From Saccharomycopsis fibuligera x Saccharomycopsis cf. fibuligera (Eukaryota > Ascomycota > Saccharomycetes > Ascoideales > Saccharomycopsidaceae), in NCBI GenBank assembly GCA_001936135.1, contig CP012822.1, forward strand, positions 372,001 through 436,000: a DNA stretch of 64,000 bases, in the 5' to 3' direction. Below are positions 10,378 to 19,777 of this stretch, piece after piece (within the stretch, counting starts at the first letter, position 1; every line of letters starts with the position of its first letter). Under the pieces are notes generated by a model. That model saw nothing but the letters and a program-made list of their open reading frames with translations. It did not search any database and had not been told where the DNA came from. Made by a program: the position numbers and the translations under genes.

Positions 10378-13300
10378 TTGGTTTTGCTTGGTGATACAGA
10401 CGGTGCCAAAGACATTATGCAATGCCACATTGCAAACGGACATGCCAAGTTTAAGCAGTTGAAAGCTATCATCAAACACATGGGCTTCACTGACCAAGAG
10501 ATCAAGAATGTGTTGAAGACTTGCGAGACCTGCAACTCTGTCGTTCAAAAACGCTCTGGCAACTCCCACAGCAAGCCAGAAGACTTTGATATTGGGGAGA
10601 TGATTCAAGCGGATGTGGTTGGCCCACATAACAACATCTATGGCTTGATTGTTTCTGACAGACGCTCCAGCTTTGCTGTCGTCAGGGTTTTGCGCTACAA
10701 GTCGGAGATCAGCTCCAAGACTATTGAATGCTTACAGTATATGAGCAATGTCTTACAACACCAAGGCAAGAAGATTGTCAAGTTCCGTGCCGATAACGAG
10801 TTTGATACTGTTTTGCTCAAGAAGTTTCTTGCTGGAGACCACCAAGGTCAGGACTACATTGAAGCCGAGTTCACTGCGCCTTACTCAAGCCACCAGAATG
10901 GCTCCTCTGAGCGTTTGAATCGCACAATCATCGAGAAAGTCAAACTTTTGATGATCAGCTCCGGTATCTCAAAGGAATACTGGAATTTTTGCTTCAACCA
11001 CGCTGTCTTCTTGCACAACTACTTGCCCAGAAACGGTGGTCCTTCGCCATACGAGGAATTTTCTGGCCGCTCAAAAGCCATGGGTACAACTGCGCCATTT
11101 GGCTGTCGCATCTTTGCGAAAAACTTTACTGCCGGGAACAAGATTATTGGAAAAGACCTCAAAGGTACTTTCTTGGGATTCCACAAAACTACAAGCATTG
11201 CCTTCATCCTTGAAGACAGTACATACCGAATCTTGAGAAGCTCTGCGTTCAACTTTCTCCCTGATGTTTATCCGTTCAAGCAAGGTAAAAGGGAATCCTC
11301 TGTCACATACTCAGCTGGTGGCTTTGCTGGTTATTCAGGTTATTCAGGTACCAGTGGTTCCCCTAGTTTACCTGTTGGTGAGGTCTCTATTCAAGGCCAA
11401 GACATGAACATTCAACAAGGTGCCGAAAGCAGGGAAGACGATGATGAGAGAATTGTTGCAGAGTCGGATAACTCTATGGTGGAGCATAGTGACTCAGAAG
11501 ACCAGCAATCAGTTGCTACAGTTCCACAAACTCTGGCTGCCGTCAAAAGAGCCGCTGCTTCTGACTCTGAACTGAGTGATGATCCTATTTCCATCATCAA
11601 CCGGAAGCCAACCAAGAAGCTTATGCTTGAGTTTGCCCCAAACACAGTTACTCCTATCACTAAGCACCAGGCCGCTTACCAATCAATGGCCGAGAAGAAT
11701 GTTAGCGCGGCTGATGCTAGAGAAGCTTTTGCTGACCATGGGAAGCAGTACTTGAACGACGTTGGCTCTATACCTATCAGGTCTATTGAAGGCCCCAAAG
11801 CAGTTGAGGCAGGCCCTTCCAGGTTGTTTCTCACAGACGGAGAGCCAGACAGTGACATTAGTGGTTATCTCAGTGATGCGGAACATGCTTTTCTTGCTGT
11901 GGCCCGTACCAAGTATCTTATTCCAGAGAACTATCATCAGGTACTCAACTCAAGCGAGAAGGAGAGATGGATCGCTGCTATGGCCGAAGAGTTGTCTGCA
12001 TTGGACAATCTTAATGTGTATGAGCTAGTCAAGGAGTCTCCAGGCATTCAATCTATTGCCTCCCGCTGGGTGTTTACTGTTAAAGATGATCCAAGTGGCG
12101 AGCGCTTTAAGGCGCGTTTGGTCTGCAAAGGGTTCAGTCAAGAAAAAGGTGTCAACTTCCTCAACTCGTGGGCTCCTGTAATGAGCTTTGACACTATGCG
12201 AATCACGTTTGCGCTTGCTGCTTTGAACAACTATGTCGTGTGCCAGATGGACACCTCTACTGCTTTTCTCTACGGTGATATTGACTTCGATGTGTTTGTT
12301 AGACCACCTGCTGGTACGTCCACACCAAAAGGACATTTGTGGAAATTGAAGAAGGGATTGTACGGATTGAAACAGTCACCAAAGATTTGGTACGATACAA
12401 TCTCCAAGGTTCTTGTTGCTGCCGGTTTGCAAGCCAGTGCTATAGACCCATGCTTGTTCAGAGGGAAGGATTGTCTTGTTGCTATTTATGTGGACGACTT
12501 GCTTATCTGTGGAAAGACACACAAGACTGTTGATGACATCAAGGCTGCTCTTAATCTGAAGTTCAAGATGAAAGACTTGGGATTTCCTGAAATCTTCTTG
12601 GGTGTCACGGTCGAACAGCTCGCTAATGGATCAATCAAGCTCAGCATGCTAAACTTCATTGACAAGATTATGACGGAACACGGTGTCACAAAGCTCGGCA
12701 AAGTGGAAACTCCAATGGTGAAAGGCTTTGATCCTTATGATGAGCACTCACCAGAATTGTCAGATGCGGAGCAAACAAAGTTTCGCTCCATTGTTGGTAC
12801 ATTACTCTACGTTGCCAACTCTGTCAGAAGCGACATTTCCTTTGCCATCAGTCTTCTCAGTCAGTTTGTTGTCAAAGCAAGGGCCACACACTTGAAAGCT
12901 GCTTACAGGGTGTTTCACTACCTCATTGAAACCAAAGACAAAGGTCTAGTCTACGGACCTGAAGCTGGTAATGTGGATATCAAGGACTTTCGGTACTTGG
13001 ACAAGTCGAAAACCGACGGCCTTGTCACTGATTATCCGCCTGAACAAGAGTACAAGATTACTGTCTTCAGCGACTCCGACTATGCTACCTCCAAGCTGGA
13101 CAGAAAGCTGCAAAGTGGCCACTTGGTAATGATCAATAACCAAATTGTGTCATGGTCTAGCAGAAAGCAGAGCTGTGTTGCTTTCAGCAGTGCGGAAGCA
13201 GAATACGTTGCCTTGAGCGATGCTGCTCGAACCGGTGTCTATGTTATGAACCTTCTCAATGAAATTGGCTTCCACTGCTCATACATTAACTGTGCCAGCG

Positions 13301-13512
13301 ACAACCTTAGTGCGCTTACCCTCAGTGCACACAAAGCTCTACACCAAAAGACCAAGCACATTGCTGTGAGATTCCACTTCATCCGAACTTTGGTGGAACA
13401 GAAGGTCATCAAACTTAACTATGTCAACACCAAGGTTAACATGGCTGACATCCTCACTAAAGCCACCGACCGTACCACTTTCACCACTTTATGCTCCCTT
13501 ATTTTCAATTGA
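10378..13512 (+). CDS. Pol of retrotransposon B1 (5' part missing)
   Basis: An open frame of 1044 codons that begins inside the pre-integrase region. It contains a zinc-binding H/C region (HIANGH...CETCNS), the integrase core (QADVVGP, FRADNEFD, and the HQNGSSERLNR region), a serine-rich acidic spacer, reverse transcriptase (MDTSTAFLYGD, YGLKQSPKIW, YVDDLL) and RNase H (FSDSDYA, SSAEAEYVAL). The first Met is an internal codon of Pol and not a true start. The family member B3 shows that Gag and Pol are one frame. The end is natural, 80 bp before the 3' LTR. Confidence 0.88.
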   Translation: MVLLGDTDGAKDIMQCHIANGHAKFKQLKAIIKHMGFTDQEIKNVLKTCETCNSVVQKRSGNSHSKPEDFDIGEMIQADVVGPHNNIYGLIVSDRRSSFAVVRVLRYKSEISSKTIECLQYMSNVLQHQGKKIVKFRADNEFDTVLLKKFLAGDHQGQDYIEAEFTAPYSSHQNGSSERLNRTIIEKVKLLMISSGISKEYWNFCFNHAVFLHNYLPRNGGPSPYEEFSGRSKAMGTTAPFGCRIFAKNFTAGNKIIGKDLKGTFLGFHKTTSIAFILEDSTYRILRSSAFNFLPDVYPFKQGKRESSVTYSAGGFAGYSGYSGTSGSPSLPVGEVSIQGQDMNIQQGAESREDDDERIVAESDNSMVEHSDSEDQQSVATVPQTLAAVKRAAASDSELSDDPISIINRKPTKKLMLEFAPNTVTPITKHQAAYQSMAEKNVSAADAREAFADHGKQYLNDVGSIPIRSIEGPKAVEAGPSRLFLTDGEPDSDISGYLSDAEHAFLAVARTKYLIPENYHQVLNSSEKERWIAAMAEELSALDNLNVYELVKESPGIQSIASRWVFTVKDDPSGERFKARLVCKGFSQEKGVNFLNSWAPVMSFDTMRITFALAALNNYVVCQMDTSTAFLYGDIDFDVFVRPPAGTSTPKGHLWKLKKGLYGLKQSPKIWYDTISKVLVAAGLQASAIDPCLFRGKDCLVAIYVDDLLICGKTHKTVDDIKAALNLKFKMKDLGFPEIFLGVTVEQLANGSIKLSMLNFIDKIMTEHGVTKLGKVETPMVKGFDPYDEHSPELSDAEQTKFRSIVGTLLYVANSVRSDISFAISLLSQFVVKARATHLKAAYRVFHYLIETKDKGLVYGPEAGNVDIKDFRYLDKSKTDGLVTDYPPEQEYKITVFSDSDYATSKLDRKLQSGHLVMINNQIVSWSSRKQSCVAFSSAEAEYVALSDAARTGVYVMNLLNEIGFHCSYINCASDNLSALTLSAHKALHQKTKHIAVRFHFIRTLVEQKVIKLNYVNTKVNMADILTKATDRTTFTTLCSLIFN

Positions 13513-13592
13513 TTGACCTTTATTTTCCTTTCCTTTGCTACCACGATTTACTTTCTTTATTTTCCTTTATCATATTCATGTTTGGGAGGGTG

Positions 13593-14019
13593 TGTTGAAT
13601 TTCAAACATTCATTCTTCGCTTTCCGATCCTTTACCTTCTTCACTCCTTTTATTTTTTTCATCCATCGTCAGGGTAAACCCTTCACCGATGTGCATGGTA
13701 TACCGTTCTGACGCATGTTGTTTGTTTACTTTTTCATCCCGTCTAGGTGCCCCGTCTAGGTGCCCCGTCTAGACGCGGTGCCGATCCTTACTGCAGCGTG
13801 AAAATTTTTCTTTTTCACGCCACTCTTATCACGCCACTCCGATTTCAGTTTTGCCCCTTATTTTTCTTACTTAACACGGGGCTTTCCCGCTTCTTTTCTT
13901 TTATAGTTCTCTACCTTTCTTACTTCTTTACTGAACCAAGCTTAACCAACTTTACTTTCTTTATCTACTCTAATAAACCTTATATTTTTTCTCTTCTACT
14001 TTACATCCTACTTTTTACA
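13593..14019 (+). repeat. 3' LTR of B1 (427 bp)
   Basis: Bounded by TGTTGAATTTC and CTTTTTACA and nearly identical to 15671-16098. It contains three 12-bp units around CCCCGTCTAGGTG (13738-13776) and, just before them, a forkhead-like GTAAACA on the minus strand. Confidence 0.93.
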
Positions 14020-14543
14020 TGCTTTGAACAACTATGTCGTGTGCCAGATGGACACCTCTACTGCTTTTCTCTACGGTGATATTGACTTCGATGTGTTTGT
14101 TAGACCACCTGCTGGTACGTCCACACCAAAAGGACATTTGTGGAAATTGAAGAAGGGATTGTACGGATTGAAACAGTCACCAAAGATTTGGTACGATACA
14201 ATCTCCAAGGTTCTTGTTGCTGCCGGTTTGCAAGCCAGTGCTATAGACCCATGCTTGTTCAGAGGGTCTCTTCTACTTTACATCCTACTTTTTACATGCT
14301 TTGAACAACTATGTCGTGTGCCAGATGGACACCTCTACTGCTTTTCTCTACGGTGATATTGACTTCGATGTGTTTGTTAGACCACCTGCTGGTACGTCCA
14401 CACCAAAAGGACATTTGTGGAAATTGAAGAAGGGATTGTACGGATTGAAACAGTCACCAAAGATTTGGTACGATACAATCTCCAAGGTTCTTGTTGCTGC
14501 CGGTTTGCAAGCCAGTGCTATAGACCCATGCTTGTTCAGAGGG
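13990..14543 (+). repeat. Exact 277-bp tandem duplication across an LTR/Pol junction
   Basis: 13990-14266 and 14267-14543 appear identical. Each unit is the last 30 bp of the B LTR followed by 247 bp of B2 reverse transcriptase. The duplication therefore arose after B1 had inserted into B2, or it is an assembly error. Confidence 0.88.
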
Positions 14544-15590
14544 AAGGATTGTCTTGTTGCTATTTATGTGGACGACTTGCTTATCTGTGGAAAGACACAC
14601 AAGACTGTTGATGACATCAAGGCTGCTCTTAATCTGAAGTTCAAGATGAAAGACTTGGGATTTCCTGAAATCTTCTTAGCTGTCACGGTCGAACAGTTCG
14701 CTAATGGATCAATCAAGCTCAGCATGCTAAACTTCATTGACAAGATTATGACGGAACACGGTGTCACAAAGCTCGGCAAAGTGGAAACTCCAATGGTGAA
14801 AGGCTTTGATCCTTATGATGAGCACTCACCAGAATTGTCAGATGCGGAGCAAACAAAGTTTCGCTCCATTGTTGGTACATTACTCTACGTTGCCAACTCT
14901 GTCAGAAGCGACATTTCCTTTGCCATCAGTCTTCTCAGTCAGTTTGTTGTCAAAGCAAGGGCCACACACTTGAAAGCTGCTTACAGGGTGTTTCACTACC
15001 TCATTGAAACCAAAGACAAAGGTCTAGTCTACGGACCTGAAGCTGGTAATGTGGATATCAAGGACTTTCGGTACTTGGACAAGTCGAAAACCGACGGCCT
15101 TGTCACTGATTATCCGCCTGAACAAGAGTACAAGATTACTGTCTTCAGCGACTCCGACTATGCTACCTCCAAGCTGGACAGAAAGCTGCAAAGTGGCCAC
15201 TTGGTAATGATCAATAACCAAATTGTGTCATGGTCTAGCAGAAAGCAGAGCTGTGTTGCTTTCAGCAGTGCGGAAGCAGAATACGTTGCCTTGAGCGATG
15301 CTGCTCGAACCGGTGTCTATGTTATGAACCTTCTCAATGAAATTGGCTTCCACTGCTCATACATTAACTGTGCCAGCGACAACCTTAGTGCGCTTACCCT
15401 CAGTGCACACAAAGCTCTACACCAAAAGACCAAGCACATTGCTGTGAGATTCCACTTCATCCGAACTTTGGTGGAACAGAAGGTCATCAAACTTAACTAT
15501 GTCAACACCAAGGTTAACATGGCTGACATCCTCACTAAAGCCACCGACCGTACCACTTTCACCACTTTATGCTCCCTTATTTTCAATTGA
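14301..15590 (+). CDS. Reverse transcriptase/RNase H end of retrotransposon B2
   Basis: An open 429-codon frame nearly identical to the last 429 codons of B1 Pol: part of reverse transcriptase with YVDDLL, the connection, and RNase H with SSAEAEYVAL. The first Met is internal; the upstream part of B2 is separated from it by the nested B1 insertion. The stop lies 80 bp before the LTR, as in B1. Confidence 0.85.
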   Translation: MNNYVVCQMDTSTAFLYGDIDFDVFVRPPAGTSTPKGHLWKLKKGLYGLKQSPKIWYDTISKVLVAAGLQASAIDPCLFRGKDCLVAIYVDDLLICGKTHKTVDDIKAALNLKFKMKDLGFPEIFLAVTVEQFANGSIKLSMLNFIDKIMTEHGVTKLGKVETPMVKGFDPYDEHSPELSDAEQTKFRSIVGTLLYVANSVRSDISFAISLLSQFVVKARATHLKAAYRVFHYLIETKDKGLVYGPEAGNVDIKDFRYLDKSKTDGLVTDYPPEQEYKITVFSDSDYATSKLDRKLQSGHLVMINNQIVSWSSRKQSCVAFSSAEAEYVALSDAARTGVYVMNLLNEIGFHCSYINCASDNLSALTLSAHKALHQKTKHIAVRFHFIRTLVEQKVIKLNYVNTKVNMADILTKATDRTTFTTLCSLIFN

Positions 15591-15670
15591 TTGACCTTTA
15601 TTTTCCTTTCCTTTGCTACCACGATTTACTTTCTTTATTTTCCTTTATCATATTCATGTTTGGGAGGGTG

Positions 15671-16098
15671 TGTTGAATTTCAAACATTCATTCTTCGCTT
15701 TCCGATCCTTTACCTTCTTCACTCCTTTTATTTTTTTTCATCCATCGTCAGGGTAAACCCTTCACCGATGTGCATGGTATACCGTTCTGACGCATGTTGT
15801 TTGTTTACTTTTTCATCCCGTCTAGGTGCCCCGTCTAGGTGCCCCGTCTAGACGCGGTGCCGATCCTTACTGCAGCGTGAAAATTTTTCTTTTTCACGCC
15901 ACTCTTATCAGGACACTCCGATTTCAGTTTTGCCCCTTATTTTTCTTACTTAACACGGGGCTTTCCCGCTTCTTTTCTTTTATAGTTCTCTACCTTTCTT
16001 ACTTCTTTACTGAACCAAGCTTAACCAACTTTACTTTCTTTATCTACTCTAATAAACCTTATATTTTTTCTCTTCTACTTTACATCCTACTTTTTACA
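15671..16098 (+). repeat. 3' LTR of B2 (428 bp)
   Basis: TGTTGAATTTC...CTTTTTACA. It matches the B1 LTR with very few differences and also carries three CCCCGTCTAGGTG-type units, at 15818-15857. Confidence 0.93.
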
Positions 16099-19000
16099 CC
16101 CACGAGTTGAGGAAGTTGACACCTTTCTCTTGACTGAACCCTTTGCAGACCAAACGCGCCTTGAAGCGCTCGCCACTTGGATCATCTTTAACAGTAAACA
16201 CCCAGCGGGAGGCAATAGATTGAGTGCCTGGAGACTCCTTGACTAGCTCATACACATTGAGATTGTCCAATGCAGACAACTCTTCGGCCATAGCAGCGAT
16301 CCATCTCTCCTTCTCGCTTGAGTTGAGTACCTGATGATAGTTCTCTGGAATCAGATACTTGGTACGGGCCACAGCAAGAAAAGCATGTTCCGCATCACTG
16401 AGATAACCACTACTGTCACTGTCTGGCTCTCCGTCTGTGAGAAACAACCTGGAAGGGCCTGCCTCAACTGCTTTGGGGCCTTCAATAGACCTGATAGGTA
16501 TAGAGCCAACGTCGTTCAAGTACTGCTTCCCATGGTCAGCAAAAGCTTCTCTAGCATCAGCCGCGCTAACATTTTTCTCGGCCATTGATTGGTAAGCGGC
16601 CTGGTGCTTAGTGATAGGAGTAACTGTGTTTGGGGCAAACTCAAGCATAAGCTTCTTGGTTGGCTTCCGGTTGATGATGGAAATAGGATCATCACTCAGT
16701 TCAGAATTAGAAGCAGCGGCTCTTTTGACGGCAGCCAGAGTTTGTGGAACTGTAGCAACTGATTGCTGGTCTTCTGAGTCACTATGCTCCACCATAGAGT
16801 TGTCCGACTCTGCAACAATTGTCTCATCATCCTCTTCCCTGCTGTCGGCACCTTGTTGAATATTCATGTCTTGGCCTTGAATAGAGACCTCACCAACAGG
16901 TAAACTAGCGGAACCACTGGAACCTGAATAACCTGAATAACCAGCAGAGCCACCGGCTGAGTATGTGACAGAGGATTCCCTTTCACCTTGCTTGAACGGA
17001 TAAACATCAGGGAGAAAGTTGAACGCAGAGCTTCTCAAGATTCGGTATGTACTGTCTTCAAGGATGAAGGCAATGCTTGTAGTTTTGTGGAATCCCAAGA
17101 AAGTACCTTTGAGGTCTTTTCCAATAATCTTGTTCCCGGCAGTAAAGTTTTTCGCAAAGATGCGACAGCCAAATGGCGCAGTTGTACCCATGGTTTTTGA
17201 GCGGCCAGAAAATTCCTCGTATGGCGAAGGACCACCGTTTCTGGGCAAGTAGTTGTGCAAGAAGACAGCGTGGTTGAAGCAAAAATTCCAGTATTCCTTT
17301 GAGATACCGGAGCTGATCATCAAAAGTTTGACTTTCTCGATGATTGTGCGATTCAAACGCTCAGAGGAACCATTCTGGTGGCTTGAGTAAGGCGCAGTGA
17401 ACTCGGCTTCAATGTAGTCCTGACCTTGGTGGTCTCCAGCAAGAAACTTCTTGAGCAAAACAGTATCAAACTCGTTATCGGCACGGAACTTGACGATCTT
17501 CTTGCCTTGGTGTTGTAAGACATTGCTCATATACTGTAAGCATTCAATAGTCTTGGAGCTGATCTCCGACTTGTAGCGCAAAACCCTGACGACAGCAAAG
17601 GTGGAGCGTCTGTCAGAAACAATCAAGCCATAGATATTGTTATGTGGGCCAACCACATCCGCTTGAATCATTTCCCCAATATCAAAGTCTTCTGGCTTGC
17701 TGTGGGAGTTGCCAGAGCGTTTTTGAACAACAGAGTTGCAGGTCTCGCAAGTCTTCAACACGTTCTTGATCTCTTGGTCAGTGAAGCCCATGTGTTTGAT
17801 GATAGCTTTCAACTGCTTAAACTTGGCATGTCCGTTTGCAATGTGGCATTGCATAATGTCTTTGGCACCGTCTGTGTCACCAAGCAAAACCAAATCCGTA
17901 GCAGGAGAGTTGACAACGGTTTTAACCGTGGCGGGGTCAACAACCCAAAATTTTCCATGCTTGGGAACTTGAATCACTTGATTGCCTCTGGAGATCAATC
18001 CACAGTGTTTGGTTAAGTGGATTTCATAGTCCTTCTCAGTTAACTTGTGGCAGCTAGGCAAGTTTCTCGGAGCTTGTTCAATAAGCTTTGCATCTTCGAC
18101 CTTGAGGTTTCCAATGCTAACAGTGCCTTCAATAACACAATTAGTAGTGCTGCTGATTCCTTGAACAGTGACGTTCGAGACCTTCTTGTCCAGCAACAAT
18201 GCTCCATCGTTGACAACATTGATACCAGCACCGCTGTCTAGAACAAAACGTTTGTCGGCAGCATCGTCGGCGAGATAGACCTCTTCAACAAAGTGAGTCT
18301 CTTCGCCAGGCTCAGGCAGCTCAGTAGACGTGTCAATGACAATCTGACCGTCACCGTTGTTAATGACTTCAGCACCAAGTGGGACTTCAACGAGGTTGAC
18401 AAGCTCCTTGCGTCCCTTGTGTGACTGGCTTCTGTTCTTGTTTTTGTAGCACTCGTTGCTGTAGTGGCCAAGCTTGCCACAGCTGTAACACTTGATGAGA
18501 AAAACAGGTTTCTTTTTCAGTTTCGCATCAGCCAACTGGACCAACTCCTCGGTGTGTGGCAACTTTGGACGGGAGGAAGTGTCCATCTGGACCAAATCTC
18601 TGGCAGCAAGATCATTGGAGGCCTCCATAGCATCATAAAACGAAGTGTTAAGCAACCCACGAGCATCGCGAAGCAAGTTCTTTTCGCTGAGAGCAACATG
18701 AAGACTCTTGTTGTCAAGTAGGTGGAAACCAAGAATACCGCCAAGATTGCAGAAGTTGATATCCTTGTAGTAGTACTTGAAGATCTCCAAGTAGTCTGCC
18801 ATAGCTTCGCAGTCTCTAGCAAGGACGGCCTCATGGACAAAGTCGTGGAAGATCTTGACAATGTAGAAAGAGTCAATTGTCTTGCACTTTGCGTTGATGG
18901 TCTTCAACAAATCAAAGCCCTCGGTGCATCGTTCGTAGTTTTTCAACAACAATGGGTCCACTTTTTTCTGGATGAGTTGATAGATAACATCGCCAAGTTT

Positions 19001-19216
19001 TGGTGGGTAGTAGTCAAACTCTTCGGAGTCTAACATACGCTCAACGTCGATGGCAGTGACATCATTGATGATAACTCTCAACTTATTTCTAAGGAATGAT
19101 CTTAACAACGGGTACTGGAACCATTGGGTGATTGGCCTGACCTTCAACTTGGTAATTCCATCAAGTCTCGCTTTGTAAGCACCGTCAGCAATATCAAAGT
19201 CTCCAAAGATGAACAT
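16099..19216 (-). CDS. Gag-Pol of retrotransposon B3 (3' part displaced)
   Basis: Starts at the ATG at 19216 (MFIFGDFDIADG) and stays open for about 1040 codons to the nested insertion. It shows an alpha-rich Gag, zinc knuckle CYSCGKLGHYSNEC near residue 245, a protease with LDSGAGINVV near residue 330, a pre-integrase zinc region, an integrase core with D and E residues, a Ser/Asp-rich spacer, and the start of reverse transcriptase up to FLNSW. Gag and Pol are in one frame. It shares little with family A outside core motifs, so B is a separate family. Confidence 0.88.
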
Positions 19217-19289
19217 GGTAAAAAAAAATTTTTTTTTTTGATTTTTGATTTTTTGATTTTTTTTTAATTTTTTTTTTGTTTTGATGTTA

Positions 19290-19305
19290 ACCCAGACTGT
19301 AAATC
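19290..19305 (-). other. Primer-binding site of family B, complementary to a tRNA-Tyr anticodon arm
   Basis: Directly inside the 5' LTR, the plus strand reads ACCCAGACTGTAAATC. CTGTAAA is a tRNA-Tyr anticodon loop (anticodon GUA), with stem bases CCAGA before it and UC after. The primer would therefore be a half-tRNA ending near position 40. Copia and Ty5 are known to use an internally cleaved initiator tRNA-Met in this way; use of tRNA-Tyr is inferred from the match. Confidence 0.7.
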
Positions 19306-19777
19306 TGTAAAAAGTAGGATGTAAAGTAGAAGAGAAAAAAAATATAAGGTTTATTAGAGTAGATAAAGAAAGTAAAGTTGGTTAAGGTTTGTTCGGTAAA
19401 GAAGTAAGAAAGGTAGAGAACTATAAAAGAAAAGAAGCGGGAAAGCTCCGTGTTAAGTAAGAAAAATAAGTGGCAAAACTGAAATCGGAGTGGCGTGATA
19501 AGAGTGGCGTGAAAAAGAAAAATTTTCATGCTGCAGTGAGGATTGGTTCAGCGTCTAGACGGGACACGTAGACGGGGGCCCTAGACGGAGACCTAGACGG
19601 GGCACATAGACGGGATGAAAAAGTAAACAAACAACATGCGTCAGAACGGTATACCATGCACATGGGTGAAGGGTTTACCCTGACGATGGATGAAAAAATA
19701 AAAGGAGTGAAGAAGGTAAAGGATGGGAAAGTGAAGAGGGTAGGGGACAAAGGAAAATGAATGTTTGAAATTCAACA
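19306..19777 (-). repeat. 5' LTR of B3 (472 bp)
   Basis: Reverse complement of the B LTR but 44-45 bp longer, in part because it carries five AGACGG units (19551-19614) where B1 and B2 carry three. Bounded by TGTAAAAAG at the inner side and TTCAACA at the outer side on the plus strand. Confidence 0.92.

Larger units (their letters stand above)
10349..14019 (+). mobile_element. Copia-type LTR retrotransposon, family B, copy B1 (left part displaced by A)
   Basis: The right-hand part of a plus-strand copia element. It starts in the pre-integrase region, exactly at the LTR end of A, continues through integrase, reverse transcriptase and RNase H, and ends with a complete 3' LTR at 13593-14019. 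The purine-rich tract GGGAGGG lies just before that LTR. The LTR's right end abuts reverse transcriptase sequence of another B copy (TGCTT...), so B1 inserted into B2. What is visible is open throughout, which suggests recent activity. Confidence 0.92.
14020..16098 (+). mobile_element. Copia-type LTR retrotransposon, family B, copy B2 (right part)
   Basis: The right part of a second plus-strand B copy. It begins in reverse transcriptase exactly at the LTR end of B1, includes the 277-bp duplication, and ends with a complete LTR at 15671-16098. That LTR's end (TTTTTACA) abuts reverse transcriptase sequence of a B copy on the other strand, so B2 inserted into B3. Confidence 0.9.
16099..19777 (-). 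mobile_element. Copia-type LTR retrotransposon, family B, copy B3 (5' part)
   Basis: The 5' half of a minus-strand B element: complete 5' LTR (19306-19777), primer-binding site, A-rich leader, Gag and Pol down to the start of reverse transcriptase, where the LTR end of B2 interrupts it. The outer LTR end at 19777 abuts Pol spacer sequence of a C element, so B3 inserted into C1. The visible reading frame is open. Confidence 0.92.
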
